Below, in pieces: positions 1-7,737 of a stretch of DNA of 64,000 nt (within the stretch, counting starts at the first letter, position 1; the number at the start of each line of letters is the position of its first letter). This stretch comes from JBFIHF01 sp964411125. Lineage in GTDB: Bacteria > Myxococcota_A > Bradymonadia > Bradymonadales > Bradymonadaceae. The DNA is taken from the NCBI GenBank assembly GCA_964411125.1, contig CAYPJU010000004.1:1-64000 (forward strand), in the 5' to 3' direction. A program made the translations under genes and the position numbers. The notes below the pieces were generated by a model. It saw only the letters and a program-made list of their open reading frames with translations. It searched no databases and was not told where the DNA came from.

Positions 1-731
1 GGTCGGTGGTTCCGTCCGTTCCGTCGGGGGTGGTCGCTTTCGCGCGGCGTTCACCGCCTCGGCCGGTCTCGGAACCGGAGGTTCGGGCGTTTGGTTCGGT
101 CGAACCGTGGGCCCTCGCGACGCACCGAGCCCGAGTATGTGCGGGCTACGCCAATCCTCCGGGGGAGGGGTGCGTCACTGGTGGTTTTTCATAGGCAGCT
201 CCTGGTCAGTGGTCGAAAGTCGTTGGTCCTGCGTTCGGTGAATCCGTGTTGCTTCGTTTCAGGCCGGTGGGACGCGCGACCCCGAAGAGTCGCGCGCCCT
301 ACGGGCCCACCTGTCGACGACCGTAGGCCGCCCCCCACCCCCGCGACCTACGGTCTAACGACAGGCTTCGGCACCCGGCGCCGAGAAGTCTTCCGGAGGG
401 CGCGCAGGACCCTCCGCGCGCGAACGGGGATCCGTCCCTCCGGTCGACCGCAAGGCGGCGACTACGTACCCGTTATCGGCAGCGGCCGCGTTCCGTTGCG
501 AAGTTTTTCGGTTTTGGTCGTTTGGGCCGCATGGTAGGCCGTTGAAACGGGAGGGTCTTTCGCGAGAACCAGGACGGAATCGAAAGTCGGACGGGGAGAA
601 TCGTTGTCAGCACGACTTTCAGGTTTCGGGGTTCCAGCGGCTCGTCTGGCTCGCAAGTCGAACAAAGATCGCGAGCTCGTCGTTCGACGAACAGAGGAGT
701 GTCAGCGGGTGGCGACGTGCGCAATCGATTC
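1..731. other. Non-coding left edge with palindromes
   Basis: I see no convincing gene here. Open frames are Arg/Pro-rich with no domain, signal peptide or credible ribosome site, as expected of GC-rich non-coding DNA. What stands out is base-pairing potential: an 8-bp inverted repeat (273-280 with 289-296) and a long two-part stem (310-316 with 359-365, enclosing 319-327 with 347-355), described separately. The stretch may carry a structured RNA or the regulatory end of a gene outside the window. Confidence 0.5.
310..365. other. Long two-part hairpin, possible structured RNA element
   Basis: CCTGTCG at 310-316 is the exact reverse complement of CGACAGG at 359-365. Inside it, after a small internal loop (AC opposite TAA), GACCGTAGG at 319-327 pairs perfectly with CCTACGGTC at 347-355, leaving a 19-nt C-rich loop. 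That is 16 Watson-Crick pairs in a coaxial stem. Next to it are GCTTCGGC (a UUCG-type tetraloop, from about 365) and a second stem, CGCGCGAC 273-280 with GTCGCGCG 289-296. There is no T-tract, so it is not a classic terminator. I do not recognise RNase P, tmRNA, SRP or 6S hallmarks. Transcription direction is unknown. Confidence 0.4.
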
Positions 732-1066
732 TTCTGCGCGGGAACGGCGTCCCGCGCCACGTTCTGCGCGAGAACGGCATCCAGCGTCACGTTCTGCCCG
801 GGAGCGGCGCCCGCGCCGCGTTTGACGTGGGAAAGGCGTCCGGCGCCCCGTCCTGCGCGAGAACGGCGTCCTGCGCCACCGTTTGCCCGGGAACGGAGCC
901 CCGCGCCACGCCTTGCTCAGGAACCGCGCCACCACTTGTGCGGGAACCGCGTCCCGCGCCACGCTTTGCTCGGGAACCGCGTCCCGCGCCGCGTTCTGCG
1001 CGGGAACGATTCATCGCGTTCCGCCCGGAAACGCAGCGCCGCGTCGAGACTCGCTCGAGAACGCGA
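732..1066. repeat. Tandem ~30-bp palindromic repeat array (about 11 units)
   Basis: Degenerate units of about 30 bp are arranged head to tail; the first three share TTCTG phases at 732, 762 and 792. The clearest unit reads GCGCGGGA-N6-TCCCGCGC at 736-757, a perfect 8-bp stem with a 6-nt loop. Units near 934 and 964 keep CGGGA-N6-TCCCG. A few units are one to several bases short, and decay increases towards 1066. It is not CRISPR, because unit and spacer are not separable. Three overlapping frames stay open through it with 10-residue Arg/Pro-rich repeats, a by-product of the 30-bp period. It lies directly upstream of the lipoprotein start at 1122. Confidence 0.75.
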
Positions 1067-1121
1067 TGAGTCGTCCGCAGCCAGAATTGACCGAGTGGAC
1101 GCCCGGCCATACCCTCCGAGT

Positions 1122-2678
1122 ATGGCTCGAATCTACCGTTTCGCTCACCTCGCGGTCGCCGCGATTTTTGCCGCTGGCTGCTCCGATTGTGGGCCGGTGC
1201 AAGAGGATCCGATCGAGATCAACACGGACGCGGGGGCCGATGCCGAGCCTCCCGCCACGTTGGAGATCGACCTCGGACGGCCGGACCTCGGCTCGTGCAG
1301 TCCCGACCGTATCGACGATCCCGACCCCTTCTTCTTCGACGCGAACTGCGACGGAATCGACGGTGACATCGCGAACAGCGTGTTCGTCGCAACCTACGGA
1401 GACGACGGAAACGTCGGCACCCAGGCGGCGCCTAAACGCACCATCGCCGGTGCTCTGACGACGGCTGCATCGGAAGGAAAGCGATTCGTTCTCGTCGCGG
1501 ACGGTCTTTTCGACGGAGGGTTTTCGCTCGTCGATGGGATTGGTGTCGCTGGAAGCTACGGGTTCGGCTGGGAGCGAAAGTCGCGCTTCACGACGACGAT
1601 TCGCGGCGGGAATCCGGCGATCCACGGCACGGACATCGTCTCCGAGACATTGTTGACGGGCTTCTCCGTGGAGCCCTCGGCAGAGATCGAAGAGGGCGAG
1701 ACGGTCGTGACCGTCGGGTTGGAACGCTCTCCGGGAGTTCGGCTCTGGAAGGTGGTCATCGAGGGAGGAGTCGGCGGCCCGGGACGCGACGGGAACCCGG
1801 GCTTGAGGGGGACCGACGGCACCGACGGCGGCCCCGGCGGGCGCGGTCGGGAAGACGGCGGGGCTACCTGCAGCTCGAACGACCGCCCGGCCGCGGGGGC
1901 CGGGGGACTTTCGGCATGCTCCGCGGCCAACGGCGGGCTCGGAGGGCTGCCGGGCAAGGGGAACGATGCCGGCGAACCGGGCGGCCCCTCCGCCCAGCAG
2001 ACCGAAGGGGGAGCCGCGGGGCGAAAGAGCGAACCGGGAGGGAAGGGGGCCAACGGCGCTCGCGGGACCAACGGTGCCCCTGGCGTCGGCGGAGGCGCAG
2101 ACGGGAGCTTCTCGGGCTTCCAGTGGACCGGAGGGGCGGGCGCAAACGGCGAGCGCGGTCAGGACGGCGCCGGCGGCGGCGGTGGCGGCGGCGGCGGTGG
2201 CGGTGACAGCTTCTGTGATTCCTGGGGAGGAGCGGGCGGAGGAGGCGGTGCAGGGGGCTGCGCCGGCGAAGGTGGCCTCGGCGGCAGTTACGGGGGGGCA
2301 TCTATCGCACTGTTTCTGATCGACAGCGACATCGAGATCCTCGAGTGCACCATCCTCGGCGGCGTCGGTGGCGCTGGAGGGACCGGCGGCGACGGGGGCG
2401 TACCGGGCCGACCTGGCGAGGGTGGGGAAGGCGGCGCGCGCGAAGACGATTCGGGCGTGGGAGGCGACGGTGGAAACGGGGGTGTCGGTGGGGCCGGGGG
2501 CCAGGGCGGGGGCGGGAGCGGCGGACCCGCCTACGCGATCTACACCACCGCGCCGCTCGGCTCCCTCCCCATCAACTCCGAGGTCACCGCGGGTACCGGC
2601 GGAGCGGGAGGTCTGGCGGCGACCGCCGAAGGTCGGGGCAGCGACGGCGATGGTGGAGCGCTTCGAACCGCGCCATGA
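1122..2678 (+). CDS. Gly-rich collagen-like surface lipoprotein
   Basis: The 518-residue product starts with a lipoprotein signal (hydrophobic stretch, then FAAGC), so it should be lipid-anchored in the envelope. After an acidic linker and a DDPDPFFFDANCDGIDG segment comes a module of about 100 residues resembling DUF1565-type 'N-terminal pectate-lyase-like' regions of surface proteins (APKRTIAGAL, then FVLVADGLFDGGF). From about residue 210 to the end it is dominated by Gly-Gly-x and PGxxG runs, broken once near 385-405 by a hydrophobic strand. The start was chosen because the lipobox sits at a normal distance; longer frame upstream runs through the repeat array. Similar Gly-rich lipoproteins are known in myxobacteria; the function is unknown. 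Confidence 0.8.
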   Translation: MARIYRFAHLAVAAIFAAGCSDCGPVQEDPIEINTDAGADAEPPATLEIDLGRPDLGSCSPDRIDDPDPFFFDANCDGIDGDIANSVFVATYGDDGNVGTQAAPKRTIAGALTTAASEGKRFVLVADGLFDGGFSLVDGIGVAGSYGFGWERKSRFTTTIRGGNPAIHGTDIVSETLLTGFSVEPSAEIEEGETVVTVGLERSPGVRLWKVVIEGGVGGPGRDGNPGLRGTDGTDGGPGGRGREDGGATCSSNDRPAAGAGGLSACSAANGGLGGLPGKGNDAGEPGGPSAQQTEGGAAGRKSEPGGKGANGARGTNGAPGVGGGADGSFSGFQWTGGAGANGERGQDGAGGGGGGGGGGGDSFCDSWGGAGGGGGAGGCAGEGGLGGSYGGASIALFLIDSDIEILECTILGGVGGAGGTGGDGGVPGRPGEGGEGGAREDDSGVGGDGGNGGVGGAGGQGGGGSGGPAYAIYTTAPLGSLPINSEVTAGTGGAGGLAATAEGRGSDGDGGALRTAP

Positions 2679-2720
2679 GCCTCCCTCGCCGTTGCGGTGC
2701 CGAGGGGGCTCGGGTTTGTC

Positions 2721-3491
2721 TCACTTGAACTTGTTCTTCAGGTCGGAGAGATCGTCGTCCTCTGCTTTGCGCTTTTTCAGGTCCGACAGTTGTTCGTCGG
2801 TCTGTTTGCGGCGCTCCATCCGCCGAAACTTCTCCTCGATTTCCCGGCGTCGTGGATCGACCAGCGGGTCGTCGTCGGTGAGTTCGCGCATCGCGTCGAT
2901 GTCGGCCTCCATCGCACTGATCTTCGAGGACATGCGGTCGAATTCGTCGAACGCACCCGACGTGCCGAAACCGCCGATGTCCTCCAGCGGATCGAGGTGA
3001 CTTGCGCTCGTCCTCCCCGCCGTATCGCCGTCCGTGCGTCGTCGTCGCATCTCGGCATCCCATTTCGCCTCCGCGTCGAGAGAAGAACCGCTCGCGCCGT
3101 CGCGAAGTCGCCCGCGCGTCCCTTCCAGCTTCATCTCGAGGGCTTCCAGGGCGCGTTCGAGGTCCTGGATCTGGGCGCGGTAGTGGTCCAGGTCGTCGCG
3201 CATCTGGGCCGCCTCGTCGAGCGTGCGGTTCTTCATCACCAGCGCCTCGCGCGCGAGGTCCTCGTCGCCATTCTTGAGGGCGAGGACGGCGCGCTCTTCC
3301 CAGCGCTCCGCCTTCTCGCGAACCTCTCGAATCTGCTTCAAGAGTTTTGCTTCGCTTCTGCGGAGCTCCGCCTTCTGCCGCCTGGCCTCCTTCAGAGAAC
3401 CCTCCATCTCTCCCATTGGGTTCTTTCCCCTTCGGGTCAGGTCGGACATCTCGGAGCGGATCAGCAAGTTCAGTCGGTCGAGAAGGCTCAT
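2721..3491 (-). CDS. PspA/IM30-family membrane-associated protein
   Basis: The 256-residue protein begins MSLLDRLNLLIRSEMSDLTR, typical of the amphipathic N-terminal helix of PspA/Vipp1 proteins, which bind stressed membranes and form ESCRT-III-like assemblies. Residues about 25-150 are a continuous charged coiled coil with the family-like stretch ALKNGDEDLAREAL. The C-terminal 100 residues are acidic and variable, with further helix (MEADIDAMREL). It starts one base after the stop of the upstream exoribonuclease gene, so the two are almost surely co-transcribed. No pspBC-like or pspF-like genes are nearby. The family call is firm; the precise stress role is inferred. Confidence 0.85.
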   Translation of the reverse strand: MSLLDRLNLLIRSEMSDLTRRGKNPMGEMEGSLKEARRQKAELRRSEAKLLKQIREVREKAERWEERAVLALKNGDEDLAREALVMKNRTLDEAAQMRDDLDHYRAQIQDLERALEALEMKLEGTRGRLRDGASGSSLDAEAKWDAEMRRRRTDGDTAGRTSASHLDPLEDIGGFGTSGAFDEFDRMSSKISAMEADIDAMRELTDDDPLVDPRRREIEEKFRRMERRKQTDEQLSDLKKRKAEDDDLSDLKNKFK

Positions 3492-3492
3492 G

Positions 3493-4596
3493 TCACTCGT
3501 CCTCTTCGAAGAGATTCAAGGTCGTGGGGAGCGGGGGTTGCCCGGCGCGAGACTTTCGGAGTCCCGGTCCATCGAGGTCCTCCAGCCGCGTAGGGGAAGC
3601 AACGTCCCAATCGCCCGAGTTTCTGCCCCGAAAAAGAATACGGTCTCCGAGCGAGCGGCGAAACTCCGACCAGGACTCGGTCGCGTCCGGGACCTTCGTC
3701 GCCTGCATTTCGTTCCAGAGCATGTTCATCCGGCTGTCGAGCATGTCGATCTGATGGAGCACCATCGCTTCGGCGGTCTTCGGTTTCTGCGCGGCGCCGT
3801 ACTCGCGCTCGCCGTGATGGCTAAGCACGAGGTGCTCGAGATGCATCTGCAGGTCTTCGGAGATCGGTCTGCGCGCCCTCGCCGCGACGCGTCCCACGAG
3901 CTTGGCGCCCATCGGGATGTGTCCGACGAGGCGGCCGGGCGTCGTGTAGTCGAACGTTCGGCGATACGACAGCTCCCAGATCTTGGCGAAATCGTGGAGC
4001 AGAACGCCGGCGACCAGGAGATCGGTGTTCAGGAGTCCGGGATAGTAAGCGTCGTAGTGTTCGCCGGTACGCAGGGCCATTCGGGCCATCGAGAGGGTGT
4101 GTTCCAGCAGCCCGCCTCGATAGGCGTGATGGTTGCTCATCGCGGCTGGTGCTGCTCGGAAGGGGCGGGTCAGCTCTTCGTCACCCAGGAGCGCGTCGAG
4201 AAATGCGCGGATCGCTTCGCTGGCGACGTGGTCTTCTACGAGTTGTTTCAGTTGCCCGAGCATGACGTCGGGATCCCAACGGGAGCTCGCGAAGAAGTCT
4301 GCGGCATCGACGGCGCCGTCCTCCACGCGGTCCAGATCCGAGATTTCGATGGAGAGTGCGTCGTTCCGACGAACGACCTCCCCTCGGATCGCCGCGAAGT
4401 CGTCGCGCCGAATGCGCGAGGCGAGCGCATCGGCATCCTGGAAGGCGACGCCCTCCACCCAGCCCGTGCGATCTTCGAGCGACAGCCGGAGGAATGGTTC
4501 CCCTGTTCGGGTGGTCCTCATCTCGTGGCGACCGACGAGGAACACGCTGTGTATCACCTGCCCCTCGCGGAGCTCATCGACGAACGTTTTCTCCAT
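3493..4596 (-). CDS. YhaM-type 3'-5' exoribonuclease (OB fold + HD domain)
   Basis: This 367-residue protein has an N-terminal OB-fold nucleic-acid-binding region (about 10-95; FLRLSLEDRTGWVEGVAF) and an HD-superfamily phosphohydrolase domain from about 150. Metal-binding features visible are NHHAYRGGLLEHT, the HD pair in GVLLHDFAKIWEL and LVLSHHGEREYG. That order is the hallmark of YhaM/CbF1 exoribonucleases, which trim RNA or single-stranded DNA 3' to 5' in the cytoplasm. Length is slightly above Bacillus YhaM because of a C-terminal extension. It is the first gene of a two-gene minus-strand unit with the PspA-like gene, and is divergent from the kinase gene starting at about 4786. Confidence 0.88.
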   Translation of the reverse strand: MEKTFVDELREGQVIHSVFLVGRHEMRTTRTGEPFLRLSLEDRTGWVEGVAFQDADALASRIRRDDFAAIRGEVVRRNDALSIEISDLDRVEDGAVDAADFFASSRWDPDVMLGQLKQLVEDHVASEAIRAFLDALLGDEELTRPFRAAPAAMSNHHAYRGGLLEHTLSMARMALRTGEHYDAYYPGLLNTDLLVAGVLLHDFAKIWELSYRRTFDYTTPGRLVGHIPMGAKLVGRVAARARRPISEDLQMHLEHLVLSHHGEREYGAAQKPKTAEAMVLHQIDMLDSRMNMLWNEMQATKVPDATESWSEFRRSLGDRILFRGRNSGDWDVASPTRLEDLDGPGLRKSRAGQPPLPTTLNLFEEDE

Positions 4597-4785
4597 CGCC
4601 AGAGCCTAGCGTGAACGGAGCAATTTGCCCAAGCCCCGACGAATCTCCACGTCGACGGCTCGGGAACGAGGCTGTTGTGGGGGCAGGGTCAATCGTCGTG
4701 TCCGGCGCCGCGGTTTCGACCGTCATCGCGCGAACCTACGGAATCTCGCGAGGAGGGGACGTGGTTAAGAATTGAAAACGACCCC

Positions 4786-6921
4786 ATGCATGGCACAATG
4801 ATGCAGCCGTCGGCACACTCCTTTTGGTTTGCTCACACCTTGGCCCAAAAACACGACAAAAAGCGGGTTCACGATACGCCCACGGTGCGGGCGCGCGTGA
4901 CTCCGGCGGGCGAGATGCTGAGCGAAGCTTCGGTCGAGGAGCTCGATTCGGGCGAGGTCGCGCGCTACTGCAAGGCTTGCATGGAGTCGGGCCCCGACGA
5001 CGCGGAGTACTGTGCTCACTGCGGGGCCGAGCTGGCGACGTTCAAGAAGATGCCGGACCCGTATTTGGGTACCACTGTCGGGGGGAAGTACCGGATCGAC
5101 CACAAAATCGGTCAAGGGGGGATGGGCGTCGTCTACCAGGGGATCAACGACGAGCTCGGTCAGCGGGTCGCGGTGAAGTTCCTGTCGGGCAAGTTCGCCG
5201 ACGACCCGAGCATCGTCTTGCGTTTCCTCAACGAGGCGAAGAGCTACTGCCGGGTGAGTCATCCCAACGCGGTGACCCTGTTGGAGTACGGGCAGCACGA
5301 GGACGGGGCGCTCTACATCATCACCGAGTTCATCGAGGGGGCGAACGTCACGCAGACCCTTAAGGCGAAGGGGCCGCTGGATGCCGAGACGGTCCTCGAG
5401 GTCGGACTTCAGGTCGCCGAGGTTCTGTCGGCGGCTCACGGTCAGGGCGTGATCCACCGCGACCTCAAGCCCGACAACATCATGTTGATTCCGTCGTCCC
5501 GCGGCCGCTACGCCGTGAAGGTGCTCGACTTCGGGATCGCCAAGATCGTCGACGAGGAGCACGGCCCGACGACCGAGACTGGCTCGGTGTTCGGCACGCC
5601 GGAGTTCATGGCTCCGGAGCAGGCACGAGGCGACGTCGCCGACCAGCGGTCCGACATCTACGCGCTGGGCATCATCTTGTTCTACATGTTGACGGGGAAG
5701 CTTCCGTTCATGGGAAAGAACAAGCTCATCGTCCTGAACAAGCAGTTGAACGAAGATCCGCCACGACCGTCGTCTCTGGTGGTTCATCCCATTCCGCCCA
5801 AACTCGAGGCGGTGGTGATGAAGTGTCTGAACAAGAAACGCAGCTCTCGCTACGACAACGCCGACGATCTCCTCGAAGCGTTGGAGGAGCTTCGCGTGCC
5901 GGGTGGGCTCGCGACGGGGCGGGTCGGGAAGAGTTCGGCGAAACCCTCGGAGCTCGTCACGACGACCGAGACGGTTCGGGTGGCGACCGCGGGTGACGAC
6001 GAAGAGGTGACCGGGTTCGCCGACACGCTGGCGGCACCGCTCGACCTCGGGCGTCCGCTTCAACTCGCGGAGCTCGAGTCGATCGAGATGTCGCGGGAGT
6101 ACGGTGCCGACACGGGTCGGGTCGCTTCGGCGTCGAGCCGCACTGCTCCGATTGCGGTCTTTGCGGTGGCGCTCGTCGGGGTCGTTGCGGTCGGCGCTTT
6201 TCTCTACCGCTCGGCTCCGGCTCCCACCGACACGCGACTCGAAGAGGTGATGCTGGAAGGACAGACCGTCGCGCTCCTCGAGACGGTCGACGAGATGTTG
6301 GCCGAAGGCGCGCTGGAATCGGCTGCCGCCTCGCTCGACAAGACCGATTCGTGGTTCAGCGACGCCGAACTCGACGCCGGTCGAAGGGCCGAGCGGGTCG
6401 AGCTGCGCCGCCGTCTGGCGGAGCTGGAGGCGATGCAGAAGAAGTTCGACGCGGCAATCGCGAGCAAGGATTGCTGGCAGGCCAACGACATGGTGAGTGA
6501 CGTGTCGAAGGTTTCGGAGGGGCTCGCGGAGCGGATGAGCTCCGTTGCCGCGAGTTGCAAGGCCGCCGTGAAGCCCACGAAACCCGAGCCGCCGCCCGCC
6601 GAGCCCGCCGCTCAGGAGCCGGAGATCCGAGCCGTGGCGCCGCCGGTCGGCACGCCCAGACCGGCGACCCAGGAGGCTCCAACCCCGAAGACCGAACAGC
6701 CGAAGCAGCCGAAGTCCCAACCAAAGTCCCAGCCGGTTGTCGCAACGCCGGTCTCGTCGGACGCCGACGGGGCGCCCGAACCCGATCCTCCGCGTCTCGG
6801 TTCGTCCGATGACGAAGAGAGCGATTCGACGGACGCGGCGGATCCCGAGAAGGCAAAAGAAAATCCCGACGAGTCGATGCCCGCCGGGATGTCACTCCCT
6901 CCCAAAACTATCTCCGAGTAG
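4786..6921 (+). CDS. Membrane Hanks-type Ser/Thr kinase with zinc ribbon
   Basis: The N-terminus carries a zinc ribbon (CKAC and CAHC pairs), then a complete kinase domain at about residues 103-370: glycine loop GQGGMGVVY, VAVKFL lysine, HRDLKPDN catalytic loop, DFGIAK and FGTPEFMAPEQARG activation segment. All canonical residues are present, so it should be active. A single membrane helix at about 452-475 separates the cytoplasmic kinase from an outer portion with helical repeats and a Pro/Lys-rich tail. The start is uncertain: ATGs at 4786, 4798 and 4801 and one at 4915 are in frame, none with a good ribosome site; AGGAGGGG at 4751 is too far away. It probably phosphorylates cytoplasmic targets in response to an envelope signal (inference). 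Confidence 0.85.
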   Translation: MHGTMMQPSAHSFWFAHTLAQKHDKKRVHDTPTVRARVTPAGEMLSEASVEELDSGEVARYCKACMESGPDDAEYCAHCGAELATFKKMPDPYLGTTVGGKYRIDHKIGQGGMGVVYQGINDELGQRVAVKFLSGKFADDPSIVLRFLNEAKSYCRVSHPNAVTLLEYGQHEDGALYIITEFIEGANVTQTLKAKGPLDAETVLEVGLQVAEVLSAAHGQGVIHRDLKPDNIMLIPSSRGRYAVKVLDFGIAKIVDEEHGPTTETGSVFGTPEFMAPEQARGDVADQRSDIYALGIILFYMLTGKLPFMGKNKLIVLNKQLNEDPPRPSSLVVHPIPPKLEAVVMKCLNKKRSSRYDNADDLLEALEELRVPGGLATGRVGKSSAKPSELVTTTETVRVATAGDDEEVTGFADTLAAPLDLGRPLQLAELESIEMSREYGADTGRVASASSRTAPIAVFAVALVGVVAVGAFLYRSAPAPTDTRLEEVMLEGQTVALLETVDEMLAEGALESAAASLDKTDSWFSDAELDAGRRAERVELRRRLAELEAMQKKFDAAIASKDCWQANDMVSDVSKVSEGLAERMSSVAASCKAAVKPTKPEPPPAEPAAQEPEIRAVAPPVGTPRPATQEAPTPKTEQPKQPKSQPKSQPVVATPVSSDADGAPEPDPPRLGSSDDEESDSTDAADPEKAKENPDESMPAGMSLPPKTISE

Positions 6922-6926
6922 TCGAT

Positions 6927-7439
6927 TCAGCGGCGTCGGAGCACCACCTGAGTCTGCGCGAGGGCCTTTTGGCCGTAGCCACGGCTGAAGACCATCAGGT
7001 ACTTGCGGTCCGCGGCGAACTTGTTCTTACCGAGTTGGGCGCCGCCGTTCAGGATCTTTTCCGTCCGATCGGAGGGATAGAACGTGTAGGTGTCGACGAG
7101 CCGCTGCGAGCCGGGCGCGGTAATGTCGTAAAACGTGACTGCTGCCTGCAGCGTCGCCACCGGCTTGGGCAGAAACGCCATGTACTCGAACTTCCAGTCG
7201 TCGTCGCCTTTCGCGAAGACTTCGTGGGTGTTCACCTTCTTCATGTACTTCGCCATCTCGTCGTCGGTCTTGAACCGGGAGGGGAAGCGCCCCTCGGTGC
7301 TGATGACGATCTTCCCGTTCAACTTGGCGATGGGGCTCTTTGCGATCGCCGGGCTTCCGACGAGGACGAGAGCGAACGTCATGAAAAAGGCGAGCATGCT
7401 GCCGAGGGCTCGGGTCTTGCGCTGAGAGAGACGTGGCAC
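6927..7439 (-). CDS. Small exported protein of unknown function
   Basis: The 170-residue product begins with basic residues, a hydrophobic segment (FFMTFALVLVG) and a signal-peptidase-like site (SPAIAKS), so it is exported. The mature part is a compact beta-rich domain with FYDITAPGSQRLVDTYTF and a basic end (VVLRRR). I do not recognise the family. I chose the GTG at 7439 because AGAAGGAGGA lies just upstream on this strand and it puts the signal peptide at the very N-terminus; a frame extension to 7523 is not credible. It converges with the preceding kinase gene, with five bases between stops. Confidence 0.75.
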   Translation of the reverse strand: MPRLSQRKTRALGSMLAFFMTFALVLVGSPAIAKSPIAKLNGKIVISTEGRFPSRFKTDDEMAKYMKKVNTHEVFAKGDDDWKFEYMAFLPKPVATLQAAVTFYDITAPGSQRLVDTYTFYPSDRTEKILNGGAQLGKNKFAADRKYLMVFSRGYGQKALAQTQVVLRRR

Positions 7440-7445
7440 GTGGAG

Positions 7446-7455
7446 ATCCTCCTTC
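7446..7455 (-). promoter_or_regulatory. Strong Shine-Dalgarno deciding a GTG start
   Basis: On the minus strand AGAAGGAGGA lies about 7 nt before GTG at 7439. It supports that codon as the start of the small exported protein rather than the ATG at 7523. Confidence 0.7.
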
Positions 7456-7493
7456 TGGGGGGGCAAATTGTAATCAGGTGTTGGCCTACACCC

Positions 7494-7523
7494 AGTATAA
7501 GGACCAAACCCGCCGTGAGACAA
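7494..7523 (-). promoter_or_regulatory. Probable sigma70 promoter of the small exported protein
   Basis: Read on the minus strand: TTGTCT (-35, 7518-7523), an 18-bp spacer and TATACT (-10, 7494-7499, five of six consensus bases). The predicted start of transcription is near 7487, leaving a leader of about 50 nt before the GTG at 7439. Confidence 0.55.
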
Positions 7524-7737
7524 CCGTTGCTGTCGATTCTAACGTGACGCTGTAGTGACGCAGGGGCGGGGGCGTTGTTCAAAAGGGAATCGAGATCGCG
7601 TTTCGCCGATCTCGATGGGCGACTACGACCGTTCGCCGATCCATTGCGGTTGCGCCCCGTTTTGGGATTTGATACGAGTCGACCGCTTACGAGGCCCGAG
7701 AAATCGCGCTCGTCGCCGATCCAGCCGAGAGATCGAA

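Noticed and set aside
91..537. Arg/Pro-rich open frame at the left edge
   Set aside because: No domain, signal peptide or ribosome site; it runs across the palindromic stretch and looks like GC-driven chance.
732..1066. CRISPR-like repeat array
   Set aside because: No separable spacers: consecutive units run into each other, and units are much too diverged. Cas genes are absent.
4765..6720. Long minus-strand frame over the first kinase
   Set aside because: His/Arg/Leu/Asp-rich antisense composition with no motif; the plus strand carries a complete kinase.
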